A stretch of 64,000 nucleotides of DNA from Gremmenia infestans (lineage: Eukaryota > Ascomycota > Leotiomycetes > Helotiales > Hamatocanthoscyphaceae). Of the stretch, positions 1-12,100 are shown one piece after another (the first letter of the stretch is position 1; each line of letters starts with the position of its first letter). Under the pieces are notes generated by a model. The model searched no databases, was not told the origin of the DNA, and worked only from the letters and a program-made list of their open reading frames with translations. Position numbers and translations under genes: made by a program. The stretch is taken from positions 1,488,001-1,552,000 of the forward strand of contig JAFEVB010000012.1 in assembly GCA_032629725.1 (NCBI GenBank). Reading direction: 5' to 3'.

Positions 1-341
1 TATGGCATTCCAGATTGATCACCGTCATGAGAAAGATGAATGATTGATCATGGTCTAGGTTATACCGTGATAATATCGAGCAAGTTTGTGGACTTATCCT
101 GTCAATAAAAGCTCGGTTGGAAGCACCATACCCAAAAAAGAAGAACCAGCTCTATTTAGAAGCTATCGCACCGTACCAACAACATTCCCAGAAATAGCGA
201 AACTTTGTATGGTACAGTAGGTCAGCTGGCTTTTGCCTTGCAGTGGGCGAAAGTAGTCCCCGCGTTCCCTCGTAAGTACCACCCCCTATATCTTATTCCA
301 TAGACTTGCCTAGCGCTTCCCTACTTGCGTCTGTCTCTTTA
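1..341. other. intergenic, window edge
   Basis: I see no coding frame, RNA gene or repeat here. It lies downstream of the minus-strand 2EXR gene and probably holds its 3' UTR and terminator region. Confidence 0.5.
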
Positions 342-1397
342 TTAGTAGCGTTCCTCTCGTACCTCCTCCAAACGATCCCGATAGGAGGTCGGCACTGCTA
401 ATTTGTAACGGACTCTAGGAATCTTCCACGAGTTTTGTTCTTCTTCAACAGATTTCGCACCCACAAACTCCTGCCACTCGGGGCCAACGCCCGCCCACCA
501 CTGATGGAATGTCGATTGGTCGGGATAAAAAGATTTCCATCGCTCTACTCTACCGCTATCCCATTCCTCGTAGGCCCTAAAAGTCTTGTTCGCCTGCACA
601 GGATCTATGAAGACGTATGGCTCAACGCCGCCGCCACGCGGGCTATCAATGTCGACCACCAGAGCGAGCTCTCCAAGACCCGGGAAGATTTCTAGAAGAG
701 AGACTAGGAGATCGGAAGCGGATTTCCATTTGTTCTTATGCATGCTTCGCTTGAAGAGGTCGTGATCAACTAGAATAGCTAGGGACTTCACCTTTGCTGA
801 AGTCTCACCATCCATAACAGAGATGACTCCTCTGAGTGCAAAATACTTTGATGATGAATCCCAGACGAAGGCATCATACTTTATATAGAGTGTATCCTGT
901 CGGAAATCGAAAAGCGTTTCCGGGAATGCTGCACACGTAGCAAATACTTTGTTGTAGACTTGTAATGCGACCTGGTTCGACTCGCGGCACACATACATGA
1001 AAGACTGTATTTGCAACGGGCTAGGGTTGGGTGATCGGAATCCAGCCATGCGAAACCGCATAATCATATCCTGCTCCATAGAGTGGAGATGTTGCTCCAA
1101 TTGCCCCTTGTCCCGTCTGAAATAGCAACTGGATACATCCACCCATTGGGAATCCACCATCTTACTGATTCGTCTCACGCCATGATCGTCTTCTTCTATG
1201 CAGTGCTTGATGCGCTCCTCTTTGGTTGGGTTTGCGGGGGCACCTTCCCAATTCCATTCACCAACAGTCACCTTCAGATCTTCTCGTCGGATCTCAACAA
1301 TCCTAGCATCGTTAGGTAGTGCCAGCTCCCATATAACCAGCCGGAGCTCAAGAGGCAGCTCGGGGAACGTTGTGAAAATCCGTCCGATGTCCGTCAT
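342..1397 (-). CDS. 2EXR domain-containing protein
   Basis: Single-exon gene of about 351 residues when started at the ATG at 1395-1397. The start of the protein carries the signature of the fungal 2EXR family: FPELPLELRLVIWELALP followed by an R-I-V-E-I strand about 30 residues in. The frame stays open upstream to an ATG at 1667 (441 residues), but those extra 90 residues look like translated leader (Q/T/H rich, no domain), and 2EXR proteins usually begin a few residues before the FxxLPxELRLxIW motif. The middle has a C-R-E-S-N motif and the last third is charged and tryptophan rich, as in other members. The family is large and expanded in Pezizomycotina; no molecular function is established, and I do not assign one. 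It is followed on the same strand by an acid phosphatase with no sign of co-regulation. Confidence 0.8.
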   Translation of the reverse strand: MTDIGRIFTTFPELPLELRLVIWELALPNDARIVEIRREDLKVTVGEWNWEGAPANPTKEERIKHCIEEDDHGVRRISKMVDSQWVDVSSCYFRRDKGQLEQHLHSMEQDMIMRFRMAGFRSPNPSPLQIQSFMYVCRESNQVALQVYNKVFATCAAFPETLFDFRQDTLYIKYDAFVWDSSSKYFALRGVISVMDGETSAKVKSLAILVDHDLFKRSMHKNKWKSASDLLVSLLEIFPGLGELALVVDIDSPRGGGVEPYVFIDPVQANKTFRAYEEWDSGRVERWKSFYPDQSTFHQWWAGVGPEWQEFVGAKSVEEEQNSWKIPRVRYKLAVPTSYRDRLEEVREERY

Positions 1398-2499
1398 GAT
1401 GTCCGTGACTTTGCAAATTTCGTTCGTCGTGTTGTGATACTGGATCTTCGAGAATCTAGCTTGGAGCTGGAGGTGGAGTTTACGTGTTGTTGGTGCGATC
1501 GTCAGGTTGTTTGAGTAGTGTTGAGGGATGTAGAGTTGCGGTTCGAGTACTCGTAGAGGTTGAGCGTTGTTTGGGAGTCGAGCCGTGTGACATACAATAG
1601 AGATTTGTGTTTGAATTTCCTGGTGAGGGGGAATTGATTGGTGGTCGAGGATGGTCTTCTCGGTCACATTGTCCCTAAATAATTCACTAGGTTGTATGGA
1701 GGAAGCCTAAAGCTTCAGGTTCTTGAAGTTGAGGTATAGATTGAATGTGCGAAATTCAAAATAGGGAGTTAGAGTTGAAGTTGAAATTCGATCTAGTATG
1801 GTCAACCAAACATAGGGTAACTAGACTGGTATATGTTATATCACCGTAGTGTTTAGCAAACAAGTCCATTCGAATTATGGGTAATTCCCTTACACAGTCA
1901 AGGCTCCCGAGATCAGGCAAAAGAATATTCATAGAGCAATTTGAGTTGAATATGTTATACTTGTGGTTATTGTCTGCTTTCAACCTAGGCTTTCATCACT
2001 TGGTGTAAGTATAAAGGGTCTGAAGTTCAACTCAGGTGAAGAATGATAGAGAGATAATCATCGCTCAAATTTTCGCCATCCACGAGCTCAGCTTTCGTTG
2101 CCTTTGATGAAGTGATATCTGGTCTGCTCCTTGTTAGCTATAATCTCAGAGTGGGAGACCTACCTTATCCACGATTTCGCGGCCATGATTCACCTGAGCG
2201 TCACCCATCATATAAAGCTTTAGTATAAGTCGGGACTAGCAAAGTTCTCGAGAAGTGAGTAGGAAGGGGTGAGGTGGAGGTAAAAGGGGCTCGCTTGACT
2301 GGGGAAAAGATGGGGTGGGTCGCGGGAACTGTCTACATGAATTTTATTTTAAGCAGAAGCTTGGAGATGCCGGAAGGCTTCCAGTGTGGTGGGAATCGCA
2401 TATGCATATTACAAAGCTGATTATTCTCTAATGCTTTTGTATCAACAGTACATTTTTACATATTTTTTTGTAGAAACGGTCACCTCAAAGTCTCTGCGC
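1398..2499. other. intergenic, 2EXR upstream region
   Basis: About 1.1 kb between the 2EXR start and the phosphatase stop, both on the minus strand. It should hold the 2EXR promoter and leader and the phosphatase 3' UTR. Short open frames (for example 1756-1983 minus) have no recognisable domain. I see no repeat. Confidence 0.4.
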
Positions 2500-4786
2500 T
2501 CACAGGATGAACGCGGCCAACGAAGCAAGAATAACAAGAATGAACGAAGCAACAACAGAACTCGAAGCACTATTGGCCATATCTCTGCGCGCAATAGTCT
2601 TGCTCGGACCCGAGAAAGTGCTAGTCTTATTTGCTCGCTTGAGTAGCAAAAGGTCATCCCCATCAGCTCCATCTCCGCGGATAAAGGACCACGTCAGCGC
2701 TGTAGCATTGAGAATAGTGAGCTTGCTGAACCCGTAATGAGATTGATCAAGGACGGCAGTGATGTTTGAGATCGCTTGGCCGGGTTCTAGAACACTGTGG
2801 CTTTCGACGTTGCCCGCCATGCCGTTGATGATGTGGGTCATGGATAGACCTGGGTTGGTGTAATATGTGTTGTTGTTCACGATGGATGTCTTATCAATCG
2901 TGCTGTTGGCTCCCATGGGGTAGAGACGCTCGTACCAATGGATGTGACTAATGAGTGTCAGGATTCGAGAGCTAATTGAGGACGATGGAAAATAATTACC
3001 CAGATAAATAAAGGTCGACATTGTATTCCAGCATGAGACTTTCCCAAGCAGCGCGCAAATGAGCTTGATAGGATGATACTTGTGTACTATACATGGGACG
3101 ATGGCTCATCGCTATGATCCAAGGAGTCTTCGCACGGTCGACGCTGGCGAGATCTTTCGCCAACCACTTGTACTGCGCATAGGCCTTGTTGTCTTTGTAG
3201 CTGCCGTCGATGGCACCAAATGGCCCACTGTCAGTGACATAGGTCTCGTTAGCCATGGGTAGCGTTTCATTTCCCGTGACATCGGCGGCGAAGGTTTTAC
3301 CGGGGCTATTCGCTAGGTCTGTCTCACTATCTAGAGTAATAAAGTGGGCAAGGCCGTAGTCAAAAGAGTACCAGAAGTTGCCAACGCCACCAGTTTCGTT
3401 TCCTGGCATCCGGAAACGGTTTTGAAACGCAGTGAAGTTTCTGATACTGTTAGAAAGGAACTCGTTTGCGAAATTCTAAAGGGTTTTAAACACTTACCTT
3501 TGGGAGGGTGGACAACTATAGTAAGTCAGTTGAGACTCAGGCGCTGTGCTGTTGGCTTCATCGTTGTTCAGCAAAGCCGTCAAAATGTTGCCTGGGCCGT
3601 CAAACTCGCTGCAAGTTGCTTCATGATTTCCAGGGAGAACCATGTAGGGAATCTTAGAGGTGATATTGACCATCCATTGTTGCCAAAGGTCCCAGTTGGA
3701 TTCGTAGAGAACACTCATATCGCCACCTCGAGGTCCACCTTGATTGGCGATTTCTCCATCTGGGAGAGCAACTTGGTATTCAGCAGGAATCGGATCTCCA
3801 CCAGGAAGCTCAGTAGAGGTTCCATTGTAGCAAACGGGCCAATCATCTTCGCAAGGAAGAATCCCAGAATACCAATCGTCAGCGTAACTAAGATCACCCC
3901 CGTGCCAAGCAAAGGCAACACCCTCATCTACTGCCTTCATTAGCTGCTTGTGTGTACCGCCAGCGTTTGTATACCCCATGTCATTTAACACGGCAACTGT
4001 AAACTCCTTCGGATCACCGGCCGCACGTGCTGTAGTGAAGCTCAAAACCTCTGAGGCAGTCGTACCGTTCGAAGCTGAGATCCTGTAGCTGTACGTAGTA
4101 TCCGATTGCAAACCAGCAATTTGAACTTCGTGAAAGAACTGGCTGCACTGTGTCACAACTACCTCGGAGCAAGATGGGGTGCGGTCATATCTACAAAGCG
4201 AAATTCGGATCAGCACCTAACAAATCGTTCCTCGTAACGGTGTTTAATGAGCATTATTACATACGTGTGAGAAGTTCCACTGGCCTTGTTACATAAGTCG
4301 GTGGGGCTACTACCCCAGGTCACAAGAGGAGACTCATCTAAACCAAACGGTGTCTGGAAGTGGATATTGACGCCCGTGGGAAGATACGATAATGAGATGA
4401 CATTTATATTGTTTGTTGGGTTACTCGACGCAGGTACAACAGCTGGGGCTTCAACGAGACGTGGGAATCCCTTGCCATTGCCATTGATGCTCGGATCAAC
4501 CCCTTGGACAAAAAGTCAGCCATTTGTCGATTTGAGAACGATAATAGAGAATCAATATCTGGAGAATTGAATGTGTAAAAATAAAAATTGTCGAGGGGAT
4601 TTGACTCGAGTCTCGAAATCGCGAACAAAAGGTTTGGATTATCTTACAATCTGCAACTGGGACAGCTGGACCAGTGTAGGGATATCGAGTGTCAACATCT
4701 CGAGTATCAAGATCATCCATAGGTATGGCATGCACGAAGATGGGCGAAAGCGCGCCCAACAGCGCCGGGGCTGTGGTAATCTTCAT
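2500..4786 (-). CDS. purple acid phosphatase, secreted, five exons
   Basis: Binuclear metallophosphoesterase that should release phosphate from extracellular organic esters. Exons: 4648-4786, 4265-4502, 3498-4190, 3000-3440, 2500-2947; all introns are GT-AG (145, 74, 57 and 52 nt) and the spliced frame gives 652 residues. Residues 1-20 are a signal peptide (start MKITTAPALLGALSPIFVHA). A PAP-type fibronectin-like N-terminal domain follows. The metal and catalytic motifs appear in order: LNDMGY, GDLSYADDW, GNHE, SHRPMYS and GHIHWYER. The last intron splits the GHIH motif exactly after the glycine codon has begun. Many N-x-S/T sites fit a glycoprotein. The C terminus is an S-rich stretch followed by about 18 hydrophobic residues, like a GPI-anchor signal. 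The start was chosen at 4786 because upstream residues break the signal peptide. Confidence in the family is very high; the exact substrate is unknown. Confidence 0.93.
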
Positions 4787-7189
4787 ACTGTGAAGCAAGG
4801 TTACTTGCAGTACTACCGAGTTTAAAGGATAAATTTCCAAGGCTCGGAGCACATATGATGACTGCAAGTACGCAGGAGAAGGCTTCCAAATCCGAACAAG
4901 AAGGATGCAGGTCTCGACGCATTATTATACTCTGAGGCTCCCACCCGGGGAGACAAATTAAACAAGCTGGACCCAATTGAGGACCTGCCTTATTACTTAG
5001 CTGAAGGCAAAGGAAACAAGCTTTCCGTCTTTGCCTCCACTCTTGGCAGGCACCGCATCTTGCCAGGCATAAATGGGAAGCTGCAAGCAGAGGCAAATGT
5101 ATGTGGCTTGCTTGCGATGCCATTTACAGCAGGTAGTCAAATCGGCTATTGTTCGGTAACAGCTCAACCCAACATTTCTTATCGCATTTGAAGGAAGATC
5201 GATCAATTCCGCATCCTGTTATTCAGCGGACCTTACGAATTCAACATGATTGATTGGTGTGTATGGAGTAAAGCGACGGATGAACTGCTGCATTTCAGCT
5301 TCACTGGGTACCAATCATGAAGACGGTGAAGGCACGTCAACCAGCCTTTAGCTTTATTATGGTCCTTAACTGACACACCGCGTGTCCCCCTATAGGAAGC
5401 ACTTCCGTAGTCCTGAAACATCCATCTCATTCACCTTTCTCCTAAAATCTCTAAATGCCAAGATTAGCCGTGATATCAAACAACTCCAAAGGGACAGGTA
5501 TTTCTGGCGGTTTTCTATCGTGTTCTATAGCTGTATAATCACTGCTTGCTTGATGTTACCCCCACTACCCCGCATTTTTGAAAGTGTTACATCAAGTTGG
5601 ATTTAACCCTCATCGAACTATTTTCTCTGGGTTCGATTTAAATTGTTGACTTGACAATTATTTATAATACTAGTAGAAGAACAGATTTCCCCGAGGCAGT
5701 TGCAGTAGCGGAAGTGAAGAGTATAAGTATTCAAGTTCACACATTTGGCCTCGAAGGCATCTGCTTCGAACAGCTTGTAAAACTTCAGGCCCTCGACAGA
5801 ACAGCAGGCACGGATTCCTTGCGCGCGTGGATGATGCTCTTCGCACCTCGGAGCGCATCTACATATCCAGTACTCGATTCGCTTTAGCAGTAAGAGTAAC
5901 AAATCGCGGGGTGAATGACAGATGCATATCTTGAATCGGAACTCGATTGAGAGACGTGGGAATGGGTGGAAGGTGGCTTCGGTGGTGGGAAATTGAGGAG
6001 CTGGAGCAGTTGTGCATGCTTGACTGAGGTTGACATCTTATACTCTAGTAGCTCTGCGCCGGTCTGAGCCGTAAGTTGATGCTCGACCACCGATTTCGAT
6101 CTTTACTACTGCTAGTTATATGGATGAGCGTGAACTTCGATACTAAGAGCATAACAGAACTGATGCTATTAGTTCAACCATTGGGTCACTTGTTGGTTAT
6201 ATGCTCGCGCCATACTGGCGTAGAGCTACCTTTGTACATAAAAGACATCACGCATCAATTAACCAGCAACTTGCCGCTGCCCAATTAGAAGTAATGGTTC
6301 AGTTCTATTCTAGTTCAAATAAGTAAGATCGACTCAAGTTTTAGTTCAAGAACCGAGCTTCAAATAACTAGATATAAACTAATAATCGAGAACGCCGTGT
6401 AGCAGCAGCTCGGGGGTCAATTATGAGGCGGAAAGATTTAAATGTAAAGAAGCACTCGGGTACTGCTTTAAATGGTGAGTGACCGCGATCGTCACTCTCC
6501 CCCGATGAACCAACCCTTGCACCAATTGTCAGCTCAAGCAACTCATATACGGATAGCCTGCTTATCTACCTATACCTTATCCACTGCTATGCTTTCCACG
6601 AGGGGGTCTAGTAGGAGCCAGCCTACATGATTATACAATCAACTGACTCTCTGCTCGAAATGCTTCGTTCGCCATCTTCACCTCGCACGTTTTCTAGAAT
6701 TACCTAGTCTCAGCATGCAGACATTAACCAATACATTGGCACTAGAGTATATAACATACATATGCTGTCACACTTTTTTAACCATCGACCAACTGCAAGT
6801 TTTCAAGGTCCAGGACGAGGTTTGCTCATATGTGCCTCGGGATTGATTATATGTAATCTATATTTACTAGCTATTTGTATCAATGGAAGTACAAGTTATG
6901 TTAAAATCAACAAGAGCTATAAATAGGTATACGAAGGATGGCAGCGTTAGTTTAGATAGTAAACTTTGCAGAGTAGGTTCCATCAATTCACATCTTGCTG
7001 GCTTATCAAAGGTACCAAATGGGACAAAGTACAATACCATGGGCATGAAAGTGAATTGCCACAAGGTCAAATTGAATATCAATCCTTCAAAACCCAATAG
7101 ATATCTTTCCCACGCCATCCCTAGACTTGCAACCCAGCCTGAACCCCATCCCCGTCTCGCTCAGAAACACCACCACAAATTCCGACACA
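4787..7189. other. gene-free gap
   Basis: 2.4 kb of AT-rich DNA between the divergent phosphatase (minus) and an unrecognised gene (plus). Open frames here are short and without recognisable domains. It must contain both promoters; I see no transposon ends, array or RNA gene. Confidence 0.4.
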
Positions 7190-8747
7190 ATGACTACCTC
7201 CGCATCCCAAGCCAGTCCCCCTCGCTCCGCCTTGCTCAACGCCCTCCTCTCCTTCGATTTCTCCAAACCGACTCCCGATATAGCCCAAGCCCTAACAGCC
7301 CTCATCGTCTCTTCTTCGCGCCTTGCAGACCCCAGAATCCCAATAGGAACTTTCCGACAGAGCCAATACTGCCTCGTCCCAGCGGCACTAGGCCCGAACT
7401 CCCTGAACTCAGTGGATAGTCGACCAGAAGGCTCAGTGCACGAGCTGTTGAAAGACCTTGTAATCGAGCACACCGAGGCCAAAACACCGCTTCCATCGGA
7501 TTCAGTAGCACAAGCCAGTCATCGTCGAGCATTCGCACTTGGCAGACTTGACGTTTCGCATCTCCATCACCCCAAAAGCGAAATCGGACAACAATCCCGC
7601 TGGGTGCTTTTCCTAGACGACACGCAGAACATCTGGGCTCTCCAAGCCAACGATATCGATATCGCAGACAGCCATGGCAAAAACACCACATACGACATCT
7701 CGCTCGACACAGCATTCAACACGAAGTCTCCCACAAACGCCATCCTCCTCGGTCCCGTGGCCGAGCTCCCATTTCACCACGCCACACACCTCGTCAACAC
7801 CCCCCAGTCCTTCACCCTAAACTGGTCCACGACCTTCGCGCGCTTCCCCTCGACCTACAAGCCCACCATCGCGCTCGCGCACATACAGGCGCTCCTCGCC
7901 GTCGACACGGGGTTTCTCGCCACACCATCCTCCGCCTTGAAAACAAAATCCCAGCATCGACATCGACATCTCGATCTCTCGGACCTAAAACACGACCCTG
8001 GATACCTGCACTTCTGCAACGAGCTAGCTGAGGTTAATAGAGAGGGTAATGGACTAGTAGTCGGAAGAGCGCTTACCGAAGCGGCATGGTGCGATATCTT
8101 GCTGCAGCGCATGGCGGACATGTATGAGCATGCGGAGGATCGACAGGGCCTTGACCTGGTGTTGATTTCTAACCTTGAAGCTCTCAGTGCTTGTCTTCTG
8201 CAAGTTCGTCGATTATTCATTCATTGATTCATCACCTCACGCTGGGCGGAGCATCCTCACTGACTCGATGTAAAACAGATGAACGACATGCTAATGCACC
8301 GCTATTGGCTCGGCAAGAAAACCTCATATCCTTCACTTGACATAACTGTACGTCCTGTACCGTCCCCTCTCAATCAACAAAAATTCGTAGTGAAACCAAA
8401 CTAAACATCAATTAATCTTTCCATAGAGTCTACTCCCCTCACACCCAACCGTCTCCGATCCCTCAGAACTCGCATCTTGGATCTTAGGCGTATTGCAGCA
8501 GAAAACCAAATTAACAAGGGAAGCGAGATGGAAATCGAAAGCCAGAAAGGCCGCTTCAGTAACAGCGACTCAGCAATCGGAATCTGACACGATGAAGATG
8601 GAGATGGACGTAGACGACAGAGCAAAGCATGACACTTGGACGAAGTCCTTGATAGCGGAGCCGTTGGAGGGGCGGTTGGAAAGCGCAAAGCAGGCAGGGT
8701 TGGTGTGTGTAGTCGGTACTTCGAGAGAAACGGAAGTTGATGGATGA
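7190..8747 (+). CDS. conserved-looking hypothetical protein, three exons
   Basis: Exons 7190-8203, 8279-8347 and 8427-8747 with GT-AG introns of 75 and 79 nt, both in phase 0, giving 467 residues. The start (ATG at 7190, MTTSASQASPPRSALLNALL) was preferred over an in-frame ATG at 7127 because the context fits and the upstream residues look like leader. I do not recognise the family. The visible features are an N-terminal helix rich in A/L, a W-V-L-F-L-D-D strand near residue 143, a W-C-D-I-L-L-Q-R-M helix near residue 306, and a charged, K/E/D-rich C terminus. There is no signal peptide or membrane segment. Codon use and splice sites look like a normal expressed gene. It could be a fast-evolving nuclear or cytosolic protein of Pezizomycotina. 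Confidence 0.7.
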
Positions 8748-9177
8748 AGTGAAGAGATGTTTATTTGCCGTATTGAGGAATTGAAGGAGCCAAAAAAGTT
8801 GAGGAGTGGGGGGGGGTTGGATATAGTAGGTGTGTGGAAAATGCCGATTGTGAGGTTTAGAGGAACGGACGAGGGTTGAGCAAGTGAGAAAAACTCTTAA
8901 TTTGAAGAAAATGAAATATCCCTTCATGAATGGTCAGCTCGTAAACCGTATACAAAAAGTCTACGCACCTACCTGAAGAACACCAGGATATTCCTCGCGT
9001 GCCCCACCCCCCTTTTCGAAAGGCATAGCAATGTTCAATAAGATTCAAACGTCATCAACGCTCAAAAGATGGTATAAACGCGAATTCCTACTTATACAGT
9101 AACAGACCCCATACCATCTTAACTCCCAAGATGCTATTCATACCTCTATCTTACAATACACCCCTTCCAGCCCTCCC
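8748..9177. other. convergent intergenic region
   Basis: About 430 bp between the 3' ends of two convergent genes. It contains a short G-run and is otherwise featureless; it should carry both 3' UTRs. Confidence 0.4.
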
Positions 9178-12100
9178 TCACTTACTCTGGCCTTCCACCC
9201 CCTGCATCTCCGCATGTTGGATCTCCACCAAATCTCCCTCATCCCTCTCGCTTGTCTTAGGCTCCGCCTCCTCCGCCATCCCAACATGCACAACCTCATC
9301 CTCATCATCATCCTCGAGACTCGTCCTCCGCTTCGCCTCCGTCGTAACACTCAGCCTCCTCTGCCCCTGACCATCACCCCCGAACTCCCTCCCAGACCCT
9401 TCATACCCATCCTCATCGCTATCGCTATCGTCGTCCGAGCTCTGCAATTTCTCGTCAGCACCTCTGAAATGGCTCCTGTCGTGCTCTTCGCTATGTCCGA
9501 CAGCGAAGCTCTTGACGACGCCAGTACCAGTGGAATTTGAATTGATACTCAGAATGTTGTTGCCAAACGGCCACATGGAGGGGAAGCTGGCTCTGGTCGC
9601 CTTGTGGGAGGGGAAGGTGTGTGTATCATCGCTAGGGTTACCCACTGTGATTTTGCTCGGTTCAGCTATTATTGGTTCTTCATTACCAACCAGTCCCGTG
9701 CCTGCTGGCATGTGACCCTTGCCTTCCTCCTCCGCCTCCAAGTCACCGATGGTAAAATCCCCGTCATCATCATTATCGGAATCGTCATCCTCATCTGCAG
9801 CAAAGGGATTCAAGTTCTTGTGATGTTGCTTCTCGCTCAGTTCTCCATTCTCGGCGACATTTTCAGCATTCTGTTTGGAGTGCAGGGCAAGGCGAGCTGC
9901 TAGTTGGCGACGTGCTCTTGAAGGGGGGATGTTCAAGGGTGGTGGAGGTGGTGGGGGAGCAGACGGGGGCTCCATTTCAGATCCGGAAGTCGCGGTCGTG
10001 GTTGATGGATTTGAGATGTACCGTGAGAACTATGTGGTAGGTATGTGTTAGTCGATATATTTCCATAAATGTTTGTCACACAAGTGATGAGAAGCACACG
10101 ATGAGTGCCAAAGCTCAATGGAGCAAAGCCATAATGTTGAAATTTGAGCTCCAAAAGAATAATGTCCGGGAACAATAACTTTCTGGAACCCATCTCCCAA
10201 CACAACCTCCGAATGCGCCCATTGTAAGTATTTTACAAGAAAAACAAATGATTAAGGCTTAGAGACTTCGCCTTCAGGAAACAAAGGGGTCTCTCGATCC
10301 AATTGCTCCAAATATTCGTATTCCACTTCTTCATCGTCGAATTTGTCAAGGTTGGGAGCAGGAGGAACAGAATGACCCACTTCAGCCGCGCCGCTATTAT
10401 TCCTTGATCCATCTTCATCGTTGTCTTCGTCCATTTCATCATCTTCTTCGTCGCTGGAGCTTCCAAATCCGCTAAGCAATGTTCCGCCGAGAGAGAAGCC
10501 TGGTGTGCCGTTCCCGTTTGCAAGAGCTATGCTGTCGAGTCCGGCGGATCCATTGAGACCTGCATCTGTCAAGGCCGACGACGCCCCACCAAAGTTGTTG
10601 GCGGCGTTGACTGCATTCATGACTGCTTGTCTTGGGCCAACAGACATATCCGGTCTTACCCCACCTAAGATAGCGTTGTCTCGCTCGCGAGTTTCCGCTA
10701 ATGTTACTTCTACATATGTGCTCCATTCATTATTCATAACCTTCTCCATCACCGACTCTGCGAGTAGTTCGGGTGGATGTCGCTCAGTAAACTTCACGAC
10801 TTCCTCTGCAATAAGGGTCAGGTGGCCCATGTAACCCAGGCGCATCTTGCTCTTCTCTTGTGCTTCGTCGCTCTTCCTTTGCCCATCGACGATACGCATG
10901 GTGATATTTCCAGTTTCGAAGAGATCGACAGCAAGTGAACGGTTGTATCCACGATCCATTGGTCCATTGAAGACCTGTTGTACAACGTCATAGACGACAT
11001 TATGAAGAAAGTTATTCCAAGGAAATCGGAAAAAGAAATCCTGAGCTGGTTAGTTTCCGAATCAATCAATCTTGTGGCTCCAGAACTCGGGACTTACTAA
11101 AATTGTTGGAACAACTTTATGCTCAACAAATTGCATTTTCAAGAAGTCTCCGACAACAGGCGCTGTTGGGGTATCTATCAGCGGTTGCTGGGTATGTTCC
11201 TCAGTGTTGCCCATCAAGATCGAGTTTGAGCTATCACCAGCTTCGCCCATGGTCGTATCTGAGCTTTCCGTGCCGGTGAGTTGGTTTTCGGGTGCTTGAC
11301 TTGTGATGTCTTGTGGGGACTCAACCTTCTTTACAAACAATGGCGCTGGCTTATCTTCAGGGTGCAGAACTTCATCCATAGGTTCCGGTGGCGGGACAGC
11401 TTCAGCCGCAGCAGGTGTCTTTTCAGTGGACTTGTCCTCTTCTGTCGCAGGAGGACTTTCAGCCGACTCTTCCGAGGACCCTGGCGAGTTCTTGCTAGAT
11501 TCTGCGGTTGAACGATCACTGTCTTCAATGTTGGTATCCACCATATGTGTATCCTCTTCAAGACCGATCGCCTGTACCTCCTGGGCGAGCTCTACGGTTG
11601 GTGATAATGGTGTCAATGTCGATTCGGGTTCTGACTCCGGCGAGTCCTTCTCCGTGTTGAGTCGCGGAGAACTCAGTGGTTCATCAACAAACTCGTCATC
11701 ATCCTTGTCGAGAAATGATAGTGGCGTTTCAGATTTTGTAGACGCAAGCAATTCCTCAGCCTCTGGTTTCTCGTCAAAATCGTCTTTCGCGTCGTCTCCC
11801 AGATCAGCTGCATGGGTCACTTCTTCAAATCCGTCATCGTCAGTCGCATTTTGAACCTCGAGTTTCCTCGAACTCTCCGGCGATGATCCGAGTCTCGTTT
11901 GCGTTGAGGATTTCATTGTTAGATCATCGTCCGAGTTTGCTTGGTGTGACAAAACGCCAAGTTTTCCTTCGGCCCTCAGCCGTTCGCGCTCACCATCTCG
12001 TGTTTTGACAAACTCCTCGCTGCCAACTTCATTTAAGAGGCCCATATTACTGCAGTGTAAAAGTTCGGCCATCAATTCGCAGGTCTTGAATCTATCAAAG

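Noticed and set aside
11303..11854. 183-residue plus-strand frame rich in serine
   Set aside because: Antisense shadow of the acidic insert of the SAP protein.
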